This document shows, piece by piece, positions 1 through 7,513 of a DNA stretch of 47,125 bases; positions within the stretch are counted from its first letter, which is position 1, and every line of letters begins with the position of its first letter. The notes under the pieces were generated by a model that was not told where the DNA came from, did not search any database, and was given only the letters and a program-made list of their open reading frames with translations. Made by a program: the position numbers and the translations under genes. The stretch comes from Acidimicrobiaceae bacterium (GTDB taxonomy: Bacteria; Actinomycetota; Acidimicrobiia; Acidimicrobiales; UBA8190), in the NCBI GenBank assembly GCA_003151955.1, contig PLZB01000009.1:1-47125 (forward strand). Reading direction: 5' to 3'.

Positions 1-445
1 ACGACCCCGAGGCCGGGACCGTCGTCGCAGTCGTCGCGGCCGCCGCTGGTGTCGTCGTTGCGGGGGTGGAACCGGCCGGGGGCGGGGGCCGGTAGGAGGA
101 AGTGGGAGCCGCAGCGGTGCCGCTGGGTCCGGCCAGGGAACCCAACCAGAGCCCGACGACCAGGGCCACCGTCGAGGCCACCAGGAGCTGCCAGGTGTGG
201 AGCCGGACGATCCTGCGGATCCGGGTGACGACGGCGACCGCCGGCGGGACCGGCCCCCGGAGGGCCCCGGCGGCCTCGGGCGGGAGACCGCGGGTGGAGG
301 GGACGATGCCGGCCTCGGTCAGGGTCAGCGGGTAGACCCCGGACCAGGCCCCCCCCGGAGGTGGAGCCGAGGCGATCTCGCCGGTGTCGCCGGCCCAGTC
401 GTCGACCGTGTCGTCGACCCCGTCTGGGACCGGCCGCGTCGGCAT
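1..445 (-). CDS. Membrane-anchored hypothetical protein, C-terminus off the left edge
   Basis: An uninterrupted reading frame of 148 codons runs leftward off the window from ATG at 443-445; an in-frame GTG at 458-460 is an alternative start. The N-terminus is acidic (repeated Asp, Thr-Gly-Glu), then comes a Pro/Gly stretch, a basic segment with VTRIRRIVR, and one hydrophobic helix (about residues 85-107, beginning TWQLLVAS). After it the chain is rich in Pro, Ala and Thr, typical of an extracytoplasmic linker. The topology suggests a cytoplasmic N-terminus with an anchored domain outside, and the product could be a SAF-type or other cell-surface protein. I do not recognise the family, since the folded C-terminal part lies outside the window. 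Neither start has a clear ribosome-binding site. Confidence 0.6.
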   Translation of the reverse strand, partial: MPTRPVPDGVDDTVDDWAGDTGEIASAPPPGGAWSGVYPLTLTEAGIVPSTRGLPPEAAGALRGPVPPAVAVVTRIRRIVRLHTWQLLVASTVALVVGLWLGSLAGPSGTAAAPTSSYRPPPPAGSTPATTTPAAAATTATTVPASGS

Positions 446-634
446 TCGGAGGTCGGTCACGAGGGAAGCGTGAGACAGCCGGGACCGAAAGTCAAGGCGA
501 CGGCGGGGCCGATCGCGGTGGTCCGGACGGCGCGGTGATCGGCAGGTGACGGGGGAGTGACCGAAGGGTGAACGAGGGTCGAATTCTTCGTGAACGTGTG
601 CGTCGGGGCCTCTCCCGGTCCCCGCGGCCACCCG
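446..634. other. Intergenic region between divergent genes
   Basis: About 190 nt between the leftward membrane protein and the rightward glycosyltransferase. I see no convincing gene. The last part is less GC-rich and probably holds upstream promoter elements of the glycosyltransferase operon. Confidence 0.4.
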
Positions 635-640
635 TAGGAT
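635..640 (+). promoter_or_regulatory. -10 element TAGGAT, leaderless start
   Basis: TAGGAT ends 6 nt before the GTG at 647. Transcription would begin at or next to the start codon, and there is no Shine-Dalgarno sequence, so the glycosyltransferase mRNA is probably leaderless. Confidence 0.55.
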
Positions 641-646
641 CGGCTA

Positions 647-2125
647 GTGCGCGTAGCCCGGATGAACGAAGCGGAGGAGCGCATCCGCCTCGAGGCGAGC
701 GTATCGGGTCTGGCCGAGCGGGCGCCTCTGGTCTCGGCCCGGGCCCTCCTCACCCCGGCCCAGCGGATCGGGCTCATCGGGCTGGCCGCCCTGCTCGTGA
801 TCTGCGGCATCCTCGACCTGAAGGCCACCGCCATCGCCGTCGTCGCCGTCTTCACCGCCTTCTACCTCGTGGCCGTGGTCTACCGGTTCGCCCTCTTCGC
901 CCTGTCGGCGAAGACGGAGTCCACTATCAGGATCAGCGACGAGGAGGCCCGGGCTTTCCCGGACTCGGAGCTCCCGACCTACACCCTCCTCATCCCGGCC
1001 TACAAGGAGCCGGAGGTCATCAGCCTCCTCCTCCACAACATCGGGGTCATGGAGTACCCGCCGGACCTCGTCGAGGTGATGGTGCTGGTGGAGGCGGACG
1101 ACACGAGGACGCTGGAGGCGATCAGATCCAAGGAGCCCGACGACCGGTTCCAGCTCGTCCTCGTCCCCCCGGCCGAGCCCCGGACGAAGCCGAAGGCCCT
1201 CAACTACGGGCTGACCCTGGCCCGGGGCGAGCTGGTGGCCGTCTACGACGTGGAGGACGAACCCGACCCCCTCCAGCTCCGCCGGGCCGCCGTGGCCTTC
1301 TCGACCCAGCCCCCACAGGTCGGGTGCCTCCAGGCCAAGCTGTCCTACGACAACCCGGCCCAGAACATCATCACCAAGTGGTTCACCATCGAGTACACGA
1401 TGTGGTTCTCGTTCTTCCTCCCCGGCCTGGCCTCCGCCCACGCCCCCATCCCGCTCGGGGGGACGTCCAACCACTTCCGGCGGGACGTCCTGCGGCGGAT
1501 GGGAGCCTGGGACCCGTTCAACGTGACGGAGGACGCCGACCTCGGCATCCGGATGTACCGGGAGGGCATCGGGGTGAGGATCCTCGAGTCGGTCACCTTC
1601 GAGGAGGCCAACAGCGACTTCGTGAACTGGACCCGGCAGCGGTCCCGGTGGCTGAAGGGCTACCTCCAGACGTTCCTCATCCACTTCCGCCAGCCCGTCC
1701 GGCTCTACCGGGACCTGGGCTGGCGGGGGCTGCTCCACTTCGCCGTCTTCGTCGGGGGGACCCCGTTGCTGGCGCTGGCCAACCCGGCCTTCTGGTTCAT
1801 GACCGTCCTCTGGTTCGTGGCCTACCCCTCGTTCATCCGGGAGATCTTCCCGGCCCCCGTCTACTACGCCGGCCTCCTCTGCTTCACCTTCGGGAACTTC
1901 GTCATGGCCTACCTCACGGTGGTGGCCAGCCGGACCGTCGACGAGGGCCGCTACCTCGTCCCGGCCCTCCTCATCCCCCTCTACTGGATCATGATGTCGA
2001 TGGCGGCGGTGAAGGCCTTCTGGCAGATCGTCTTCACCCCGACACTGTGGGAGAAGACGTTCCACGGCCTGGGCCGGACGACCGCGGCGGAGCACGCCCC
2101 GCCCGGGGCCGCGGGCCAGCGGTGA
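647..2125 (+). CDS. Processive-type family 2 glycosyltransferase, membrane-bound
   Basis: 492 residues. Two N-terminal membrane helices (about 40-85) are followed by a GT-A domain with the family motifs: ADD (150-152), a DVEDE stretch near 201-205 that supplies the nucleotide-sugar/metal aspartates, TED (294-296, catalytic base region) and QRSRW (331-335), the QxxRW signature of processive GT2 enzymes such as cellulose, hyaluronan and mannan synthases. Several membrane helices follow. It therefore probably transfers sugars from a nucleotide- or lipid-linked donor at the inner face of the membrane and may pass product across. The substrate cannot be read from sequence. GTG 647 is chosen because of the -10 hexamer just upstream; ATG 662 is possible. 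The stop overlaps the next gene by 4 nt, so the two are coupled. Confidence 0.9.
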   Translation: MRVARMNEAEERIRLEASVSGLAERAPLVSARALLTPAQRIGLIGLAALLVICGILDLKATAIAVVAVFTAFYLVAVVYRFALFALSAKTESTIRISDEEARAFPDSELPTYTLLIPAYKEPEVISLLLHNIGVMEYPPDLVEVMVLVEADDTRTLEAIRSKEPDDRFQLVLVPPAEPRTKPKALNYGLTLARGELVAVYDVEDEPDPLQLRRAAVAFSTQPPQVGCLQAKLSYDNPAQNIITKWFTIEYTMWFSFFLPGLASAHAPIPLGGTSNHFRRDVLRRMGAWDPFNVTEDADLGIRMYREGIGVRILESVTFEEANSDFVNWTRQRSRWLKGYLQTFLIHFRQPVRLYRDLGWRGLLHFAVFVGGTPLLALANPAFWFMTVLWFVAYPSFIREIFPAPVYYAGLLCFTFGNFVMAYLTVVASRTVDEGRYLVPALLIPLYWIMMSMAAVKAFWQIVFTPTLWEKTFHGLGRTTAAEHAPPGAAGQR

Positions 2126-3873
2126 CGACCCTCCTCGAACGGCCCGAGGGAGTAGCCCCGGCCCAGCCACCGGCCGGAACGCCACCGGGGCCGCCGGCCC
2201 AAAAACCGAGGTCGTGGAGGAGCCGGCTCCTGAGCGAGGGGGCCCTGCCGACCTGGCTCTTCCTGATCGGCTACGTCATCCTCGGCGGCGTCCTCGACTT
2301 CCACTACCGGATCTGGGCCCAGGATGCCGTGGCCCGGCAGGCCAACGGCTTCTCTGTCCTGTTCTCCCGGGACCCCCATCTCGGCGCCATCGGCTTCGTG
2401 TGGAACCCCCTCCCGTCGGTCACGACAATTCCCTTCCTCCTCTTCAGGGGCGTCTTCCCGGGTCTCGTGACCAACAACTTCGCCGGCAGTCTGGCCAGTG
2501 CCGTCTGCATGGCCGGCGCCGTGTGGCAGTTCCGGGCCACCCTCCAGGAGTGGGGGGTCAGCCGGCCCGCCCGGCTGGTCATGACCCTCTGCTTCGCCGC
2601 CAACCCGATGATCCTCTACTACGCCGCCAACGGGATGAGCGAGGCCCTCTACCTCTTCACGCTCCTGGGGACGACTCGGTACCTCATCCGCTGGCTCCGG
2701 ACCGGCAGCCTGGGATCGCTCGTCTACGCCGCCACCTGGCTGGCCTTCGGCTACCTGGCCCGGGACGAGACCGTCGGCTCCGCCGTCCTCGCCGCCGGGG
2801 TGGTCCTCTGCGTGGGTTGGAGCCGGGCCCGGGGCCGGGGCTGGGGCCGGGTCATGACCGCCCTCAGCGACTGTGCCATCTTCCTTCTCCCCGTGGCCAC
2901 CGCCTTCGTGGGGTGGGCTGTCATCAGCTGGGTGGTCGTGGGCCAGCCTTTCCAGCAGTTCAGCTCGAAGTACGGCAACGCCTCCCTGGTGGCCAGCGGG
3001 GCATCCGAGGTGGGCGTCAGGAACGTGACCCTGACCCAGCGGCTCCTGTTCGAGGCCAAGGCACTGGTGGCCTTCTCCCCCTTCCTGGCCGTCCTGGCCG
3101 TGGTGGCCCTGGTGGTGGCGGCCCGGTTCCGGGACACCCGCTTCCTGGCCCCGGTGACGGTGCTGGGCGGGGCGCTCGCCTTCAGCATGGTGAGCTACGC
3201 CGGGGGCCAGACCTTCGGGTACTTCCGCTACTACATCGCCGCCCTTCCCCTCGGCATCCTCCTCGTGGCCAGCCTGATCGGGGCCATGGAGGACCGTCAG
3301 GCCCCGGCCGGCGACGGGAGCCGGTGGCCGATCATGGTCGGCTCGGCCGCCGTCGCCGTCCTCCTGGTGGCCCCCTCGCTGGTCTCGACCGGGGCCGGAA
3401 TGTTCAACCCAGCCGTGGGCGGGGTCGAGGCCGCCGAGCTGGGGACGGTGTTCCAGGCCCACCCCAGCGCCGCCGACGAGGTCTACGCCCACCGCTACGG
3501 GACGGTCCGGGCCTTCGCCGCCACCATCGATCGGCTCCACCTCCCCGACGGCTCGATCGTCGTCGACAACGCCCAGCCCTGCCTGTCCAACTTCATCATG
3601 AACGTGAAGAACCCGAAGGTCTTCGTCATCCCCAACGACCGGGACTACCAGCGGGTCCTGGGCGACCCCTTCGTCTTCCACGCCCGCTATGTCCTCGACC
3701 CGAACCCCCGGCAGATCCCCTCGGCCAGCGACACCGTGGCCCAGCTCTACCCCGGCATCTTCGACACCGGCGGGGGCTTCACCGCCCTGGCCCACAACTT
3801 CCCGGCCGGCGGCGGGTGCCCCCAGTACCACCTGCTGCAGGTGACCGGGATCCCGCCCTCGGCGGTGGGCTGA
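2122..3873 (+). CDS. Polytopic membrane protein, probable GT-C type glycosyltransferase
   Basis: 583 residues starting at GTG 2122, which overlaps the TGA of the upstream GT2 gene (GTGA), implying translational coupling and a shared pathway. After a Pro-rich cytoplasmic tail there are about ten hydrophobic helices, then an extracytoplasmic C-terminal domain of about 150 residues with the stretch SIVVDNAQPC. The first loop is acidic (VLDFHYRIWAQDA) and the helix with NPMILYYAANGMSEALYLF resembles dolichol/polyprenol-phosphate-sugar dependent GT-C enzymes (ArnT/mannosyltransferase fold). A likely role is adding a sugar to a lipid- or wall-linked acceptor outside the membrane, working with the GT2 enzyme. 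The family assignment is by resemblance only. It is convergent with the next gene; both stop codons lie in one 10-bp palindrome at 3871-3880. Confidence 0.75.
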   Translation: MTTLLERPEGVAPAQPPAGTPPGPPAQKPRSWRSRLLSEGALPTWLFLIGYVILGGVLDFHYRIWAQDAVARQANGFSVLFSRDPHLGAIGFVWNPLPSVTTIPFLLFRGVFPGLVTNNFAGSLASAVCMAGAVWQFRATLQEWGVSRPARLVMTLCFAANPMILYYAANGMSEALYLFTLLGTTRYLIRWLRTGSLGSLVYAATWLAFGYLARDETVGSAVLAAGVVLCVGWSRARGRGWGRVMTALSDCAIFLLPVATAFVGWAVISWVVVGQPFQQFSSKYGNASLVASGASEVGVRNVTLTQRLLFEAKALVAFSPFLAVLAVVALVVAARFRDTRFLAPVTVLGGALAFSMVSYAGGQTFGYFRYYIAALPLGILLVASLIGAMEDRQAPAGDGSRWPIMVGSAAVAVLLVAPSLVSTGAGMFNPAVGGVEAAELGTVFQAHPSAADEVYAHRYGTVRAFAATIDRLHLPDGSIVVDNAQPCLSNFIMNVKNPKVFVIPNDRDYQRVLGDPFVFHARYVLDPNPRQIPSASDTVAQLYPGIFDTGGGFTALAHNFPAGGGCPQYHLLQVTGIPPSAVG

Positions 3874-3877
3874 CCGG

Positions 3878-5833
3878 TCAGACCGTCGCCTCCACCAGCC
3901 GGACGACGTCGACGGCCACGTCCAGGCGCTGGGTCTGGCCCCCACCCTCCACGGTGCCCCGCAGGGGGGAGACGTCCCAGTAGTCCCGGCCCCAGGCCGT
4001 GGTCACGTGGGACTCCGAGACGACCTGGTCGTTGGTGGGATCGAGGTCGAACCAGCCCCAGCCCGGGAGGTAGACCGAGACCCAGGCGTGGGAGGCGTCG
4101 GCGCCGACCAGCCGGGGCTTCCCGGCCGGGGGGAGCGTCTCGATGTAGCCGCTCACGTAGCGGGCCGCGAAGCCCATGGAGCGGACGCAGCCGATGACCA
4201 GGTGGGCGAAGTCCTGGCAGACGCCGCGCCGGGCCGAGAAGACCTCGAGGAGGGGGGTCGTCACCGAGGTGAAGCCGGGGTCGTAGGCGAAGTCCCGGTA
4301 GATCCGACCGATGAGGTCGAGGAGGGCCTCGGGGAGGCAGGCCCCGGGGCGGAAGGACTCCCGGGCGTAGTCCTCGAGGGCTCCCCCGGTGGGGACGAGC
4401 CGGGAGGCCGACCGGTAGCGCCGGGCGTCGCGGGCGGCCAGTTGCCGGTCCATCTCGAGCAGGCTCCGGACGGTGGGCCAGGCCGGCCCGGCCGGGGGGG
4501 AGCCGGCCGGGATGACCTGGATCTCGCTGGTGGAGATGACCGAGAGCCGGTCGTGGCGGCCGCTGACCTGGAAGGTGGAGACGTAGTTCCCGAAGACGTC
4601 GAGGTACTCGGTGGCGCTGGCCGGGGTGGGGTTGATCTCGAGGACATGGGAGAGGCACTGCTGCCGGTCGGTGTTCCGGGGCCGGAGATGGGCCGAGTTG
4701 ATGGACTGGGCCACCGGGGGGTCGTACTCGTAGGAGGTGCGGTGGCGGACCTGGTAGATGCGACCGTGCGCCATCGCCTCGATCCTGCCCGATGCCCGGA
4801 GGTCGAGCGTGGATCCCGAGACGAGGATCCGGGGCTCGACCGGCTCGGGTCGCGGCGCCGGTGCCGGCCGGGCCGGCCGGAAGTAGGTGGTCTCGAGGCT
4901 GTCGTGGACGGCGGCCAGGCCCAGCTGGAGCCGGCCGACGAGGGCCCGGAGCCGCTCCGGGGTGAGCCCGGCCACCGACGGGTCGGCCACCACCAGGGCG
5001 GCACCGGACAGGGCGTCGACCACCTCCCCGTTGTTGGGGAGGTGCGTCACGAGGTCCAGGACCTCCTCGAGGCAGGCGGCCACGGCCCGGGGGAAGCGGT
5101 CGTCCTGGAGGAGGAACCGCAGCGTCGACCCGTCGTCGTGCCGCAGGGGCATGGCCCGGCGGAAGGGCTGATAGGCGGCCAGGGACCGGAGGGTGGCCAT
5201 CCAGCGGACCTCGTCATAGGTGTCGCCGCCGGCGAAGGGGACCACCGTCTCGGCCCGGACGGCAAGGACCCGGCCGGTCAGGTCGGCCCGCTCGAGCCCC
5301 TGGCCGATCCGGACGAAGGCCATGGCGTCGTCACGGCGCATCGTCCCCCAGAGGGCCCCGTTGAGGTGCTGGCAGCCGGAGATGACCCGGCGGAGCCAGC
5401 GGACCCGGCCGTCGCGGGTGGCCACCTCGTGGCGGTGCTCGGTCAGGTCGAGGAAGAGGTCGTTGCAGCTCTCCCAGACCTCCCCGGGGACGACGGGCCG
5501 GGCCGTCCGAAAGTTGTCCCGGGCCGCCGAGACCGACGCCAGCACCGAGGCCAGGTTGTCCCGGTCGTGGAGGACGAATTCGACGACCTGGTCCTCGACG
5601 ACCTGGGAGCCACCTCCCGACGTCGGCGATCCCGTCCCGAAGATCCCGTAGCGGTCGAGGAACTGCTGCTCGACCCCGGCGATGGCCAGGAGGGGTCCCC
5701 AGCCGACGTCCTCCCCCACCGGGAGGTCGACGTGGGCGTCGCCGTGGACCTTCACCACCCGGGCCATGTCCTCGGCCCGCTCCAGGTAGCGGCCGGCCCA
5801 GTAGACGGCCTCGGCCATCCGGGCCAGCAGCAT
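3878..5833 (-). CDS. Fused alpha-E domain (DUF403) and transglutaminase-like protein
   Basis: About 651 residues. The N-terminal half begins MLLARMAEAVYWAGRYLERA and matches the alpha-E (DUF403) helical domain. A Pro/Arg linker (APAPRPEPVEPR) leads to a transglutaminase N-terminal beta domain and a papain-like core with the catalytic Cys in GVCQDFAHL, His in ASHAWVSVYLPGW and Asp in FDLDPTND. In most bacteria these are two adjacent genes; here they form one continuous frame. The genomic association of alpha-E, transglutaminase and the upstream ATP-grasp was described for predicted amidoligase/peptide-tagging systems, where the ATP-grasp forms peptide bonds and the transglutaminase cleaves or transfers them; the true substrate is unknown. 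ATG 5831-5833 is preferred because a GGGAGGGGAG Shine-Dalgarno precedes it; GTG 5872 is possible. Confidence 0.9.
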   Translation of the reverse strand: MLLARMAEAVYWAGRYLERAEDMARVVKVHGDAHVDLPVGEDVGWGPLLAIAGVEQQFLDRYGIFGTGSPTSGGGSQVVEDQVVEFVLHDRDNLASVLASVSAARDNFRTARPVVPGEVWESCNDLFLDLTEHRHEVATRDGRVRWLRRVISGCQHLNGALWGTMRRDDAMAFVRIGQGLERADLTGRVLAVRAETVVPFAGGDTYDEVRWMATLRSLAAYQPFRRAMPLRHDDGSTLRFLLQDDRFPRAVAACLEEVLDLVTHLPNNGEVVDALSGAALVVADPSVAGLTPERLRALVGRLQLGLAAVHDSLETTYFRPARPAPAPRPEPVEPRILVSGSTLDLRASGRIEAMAHGRIYQVRHRTSYEYDPPVAQSINSAHLRPRNTDRQQCLSHVLEINPTPASATEYLDVFGNYVSTFQVSGRHDRLSVISTSEIQVIPAGSPPAGPAWPTVRSLLEMDRQLAARDARRYRSASRLVPTGGALEDYARESFRPGACLPEALLDLIGRIYRDFAYDPGFTSVTTPLLEVFSARRGVCQDFAHLVIGCVRSMGFAARYVSGYIETLPPAGKPRLVGADASHAWVSVYLPGWGWFDLDPTNDQVVSESHVTTAWGRDYWDVSPLRGTVEGGGQTQRLDVAVDVVRLVEATV

Positions 5834-5877
5834 CGACCGCTCCCCTCCCGACTCCCCCGGCGCGTCCCCCACGGCGG

Positions 5878-7488
5878 CTACTGGGCCTGCTCGCCGGGGA
5901 TGTGGTCGTCATCGTCCGGGGCGGGCTCGCCGCCGCCGAGCACCGGGCCCAGGGCCGTGGCGGGCCCGGCCGGGAAGGGGACGAAGCTCCCGACCCGACC
6001 CGTCCCCGACGCGGCGGCGTCGACGATCCAGGTGTCCTTCGAGCCTCCCCCCTGGGAGGAGTTCACGATGAGGGACCCGGCCTCCCGGGCCACCCTGGTC
6101 AGCCCGCCCGGAGTGACGTAGGCGCCCTCGGGCCCGAGGAGGATGAAGGGCCTGAGGTCGACGTGGCGGGGCTCGACCAGCCCCTCGCAGAGGGTGGGGA
6201 CGGTGGAGAGGGAGAGCACGGGCTGGGCCACCCAGCCCCGGGGGTGCTTGGCGATCCGACCGGCCACCAGGGCCAGGGCCTCAGGTCCGGCGGCCGGGCC
6301 GATGACGATGCCGTAGCCGCCCGACTCGTTGGCCGGCTTGATCACGAGCGAACCCAGATTGTCGAGGACGTGGCGGCAGTCGTCGGGGTCGGCGCAGCGC
6401 CAGGTGGGGACACTGGCGATGAGGGGCTCCTCCCCCAGGTAGAACCGGATCAGGTCGGGCACGAAGGCGTAGACGGCCTTGTCGTCGGCCACCCCGGCCC
6501 CGGGGGCGTTGACCATGGCCACCTTGCCGGCCCGCCAGGCCCGCATGAGCCCGGGCACCCCCACCAGGGAGTCCCGCCGGAAGACCTCGGGGTCGAGGAA
6601 GAGGTCGTCGACCCGCCGGTAGATCACGTCGACCCGCTGGAGCCCGTCGACGGTCCGCATGAAGACGGTGTCGTCGCCCTGGACGACGAGGTCGCTCCCC
6701 TCGACCAGCTCGGCCCCGAGCTGCTGGGCCAGGAAGGCGTGCTCGAAGTAGGCCGAGTTGTGGACACCGGGGGTGAGGACCACGACGGTGGGGTCGGCCA
6801 CGGTGGGGGCCACGGAGGTGAGGAGGGCCCCGAGCCGGCCGACGTAGGGGTCGACGGGCTCGATGCTGTAGGACCGGAAGAGCTCGGGGAAGACCCGCTT
6901 GGCCACCATCCGGTTCTCGAGGAGGTAGGAGACCCCGGAGGGGACCCGGAGGTTGTCCTCCAGGACGTAGACCGTCCCCCCGGCGTCGCGGACCAGGTCG
7001 CTCCCGCAGATGTGGGCCCAGATCCCCCCCACCGGGTCGACCCCCACGCACTCGGGCCGGAAGTTGGGGGAGTCGAGGACGAGGTCGGCGGGGACGACCC
7101 CCTCCCGGACGGCCCGTTGCTCATGGTAGACGTCGTCGATGAACCGGTTCAGGGCCCGGAGCCGCTGGATCAGACCCTGCTCGATGAGGGCCCACTCGGA
7201 GCTGGCCAGCACCCGGGGGATGATGTCGAAGGGCCAGGTCCGGTCGATGGAGGCGTCCCCCTCGTAGACCCGGAAGGTGACCCCGATGGCCCGCATCTCC
7301 CGGTCGGCGGCCCGCTGCCGCTCGGAGAGGGCCTCGGGACCGAGGAGCCGGAGCTGGCTCCAGAGGGCCTCGGCCAGGGGGCGGGGAACGGCCCCGGGGG
7401 CCACGAGCTCGTCGTAGCCGTCACCGGGGTCGTAGGAGGGCCAGGCCTCCACCTGCCCGGGTGCGCGAGGGAGCCCGGTGGCGGTCAT
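5878..7488 (-). CDS. Circularly permuted ATP-grasp type 2 protein (DUF404/DUF407)
   Basis: 536 residues. Conserved stretches of the family are visible: DIIPRVLASSEW, PNFRPECVGVDP, CGSDLVRDAGG, VLEDNLRVPSGVSYLLENR, VVLTPGVHNSAYFEHAFLA, RVDVIYRRVDDLFLDP, and near the end LVIKPANESGGYGIVIG (nucleotide-binding lysine and Gly-rich loop) with VDLRPFILLG. ATP-grasp enzymes activate a carboxylate as acyl-phosphate and join it to an amine; this permuted type is predicted to make peptides or peptide tags. It precedes the alpha-E/transglutaminase gene by a few nucleotides in the same direction and is clearly its partner. The start ATG has a GGGGGG run just upstream and TAGACA before that, so both SD-led and nearly leaderless initiation are possible. 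Confidence 0.93.
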   Translation of the reverse strand: MTATGLPRAPGQVEAWPSYDPGDGYDELVAPGAVPRPLAEALWSQLRLLGPEALSERQRAADREMRAIGVTFRVYEGDASIDRTWPFDIIPRVLASSEWALIEQGLIQRLRALNRFIDDVYHEQRAVREGVVPADLVLDSPNFRPECVGVDPVGGIWAHICGSDLVRDAGGTVYVLEDNLRVPSGVSYLLENRMVAKRVFPELFRSYSIEPVDPYVGRLGALLTSVAPTVADPTVVVLTPGVHNSAYFEHAFLAQQLGAELVEGSDLVVQGDDTVFMRTVDGLQRVDVIYRRVDDLFLDPEVFRRDSLVGVPGLMRAWRAGKVAMVNAPGAGVADDKAVYAFVPDLIRFYLGEEPLIASVPTWRCADPDDCRHVLDNLGSLVIKPANESGGYGIVIGPAAGPEALALVAGRIAKHPRGWVAQPVLSLSTVPTLCEGLVEPRHVDLRPFILLGPEGAYVTPGGLTRVAREAGSLIVNSSQGGGSKDTWIVDAAASGTGRVGSFVPFPAGPATALGPVLGGGEPAPDDDDHIPGEQAQ

Positions 7489-7513
7489 CCCCCCTGTCTA
7501 GCGGCCAGGTGGG

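Noticed and set aside
644..2185. Long antisense frames opposite the glycosyltransferase, ATPase and other genes, some over 500 codons
   Set aside because: They have biased compositions (Gly, Asp, Glu, Val or Pro, Arg), no motifs and follow from the third-position GC bias of the real genes.
3871..3880. 10-bp palindrome TGACCGGTCA containing both convergent stop codons
   Set aside because: Too short for a terminator or clear binding site; convergent TGA/TCA stops make such palindromes likely by chance.
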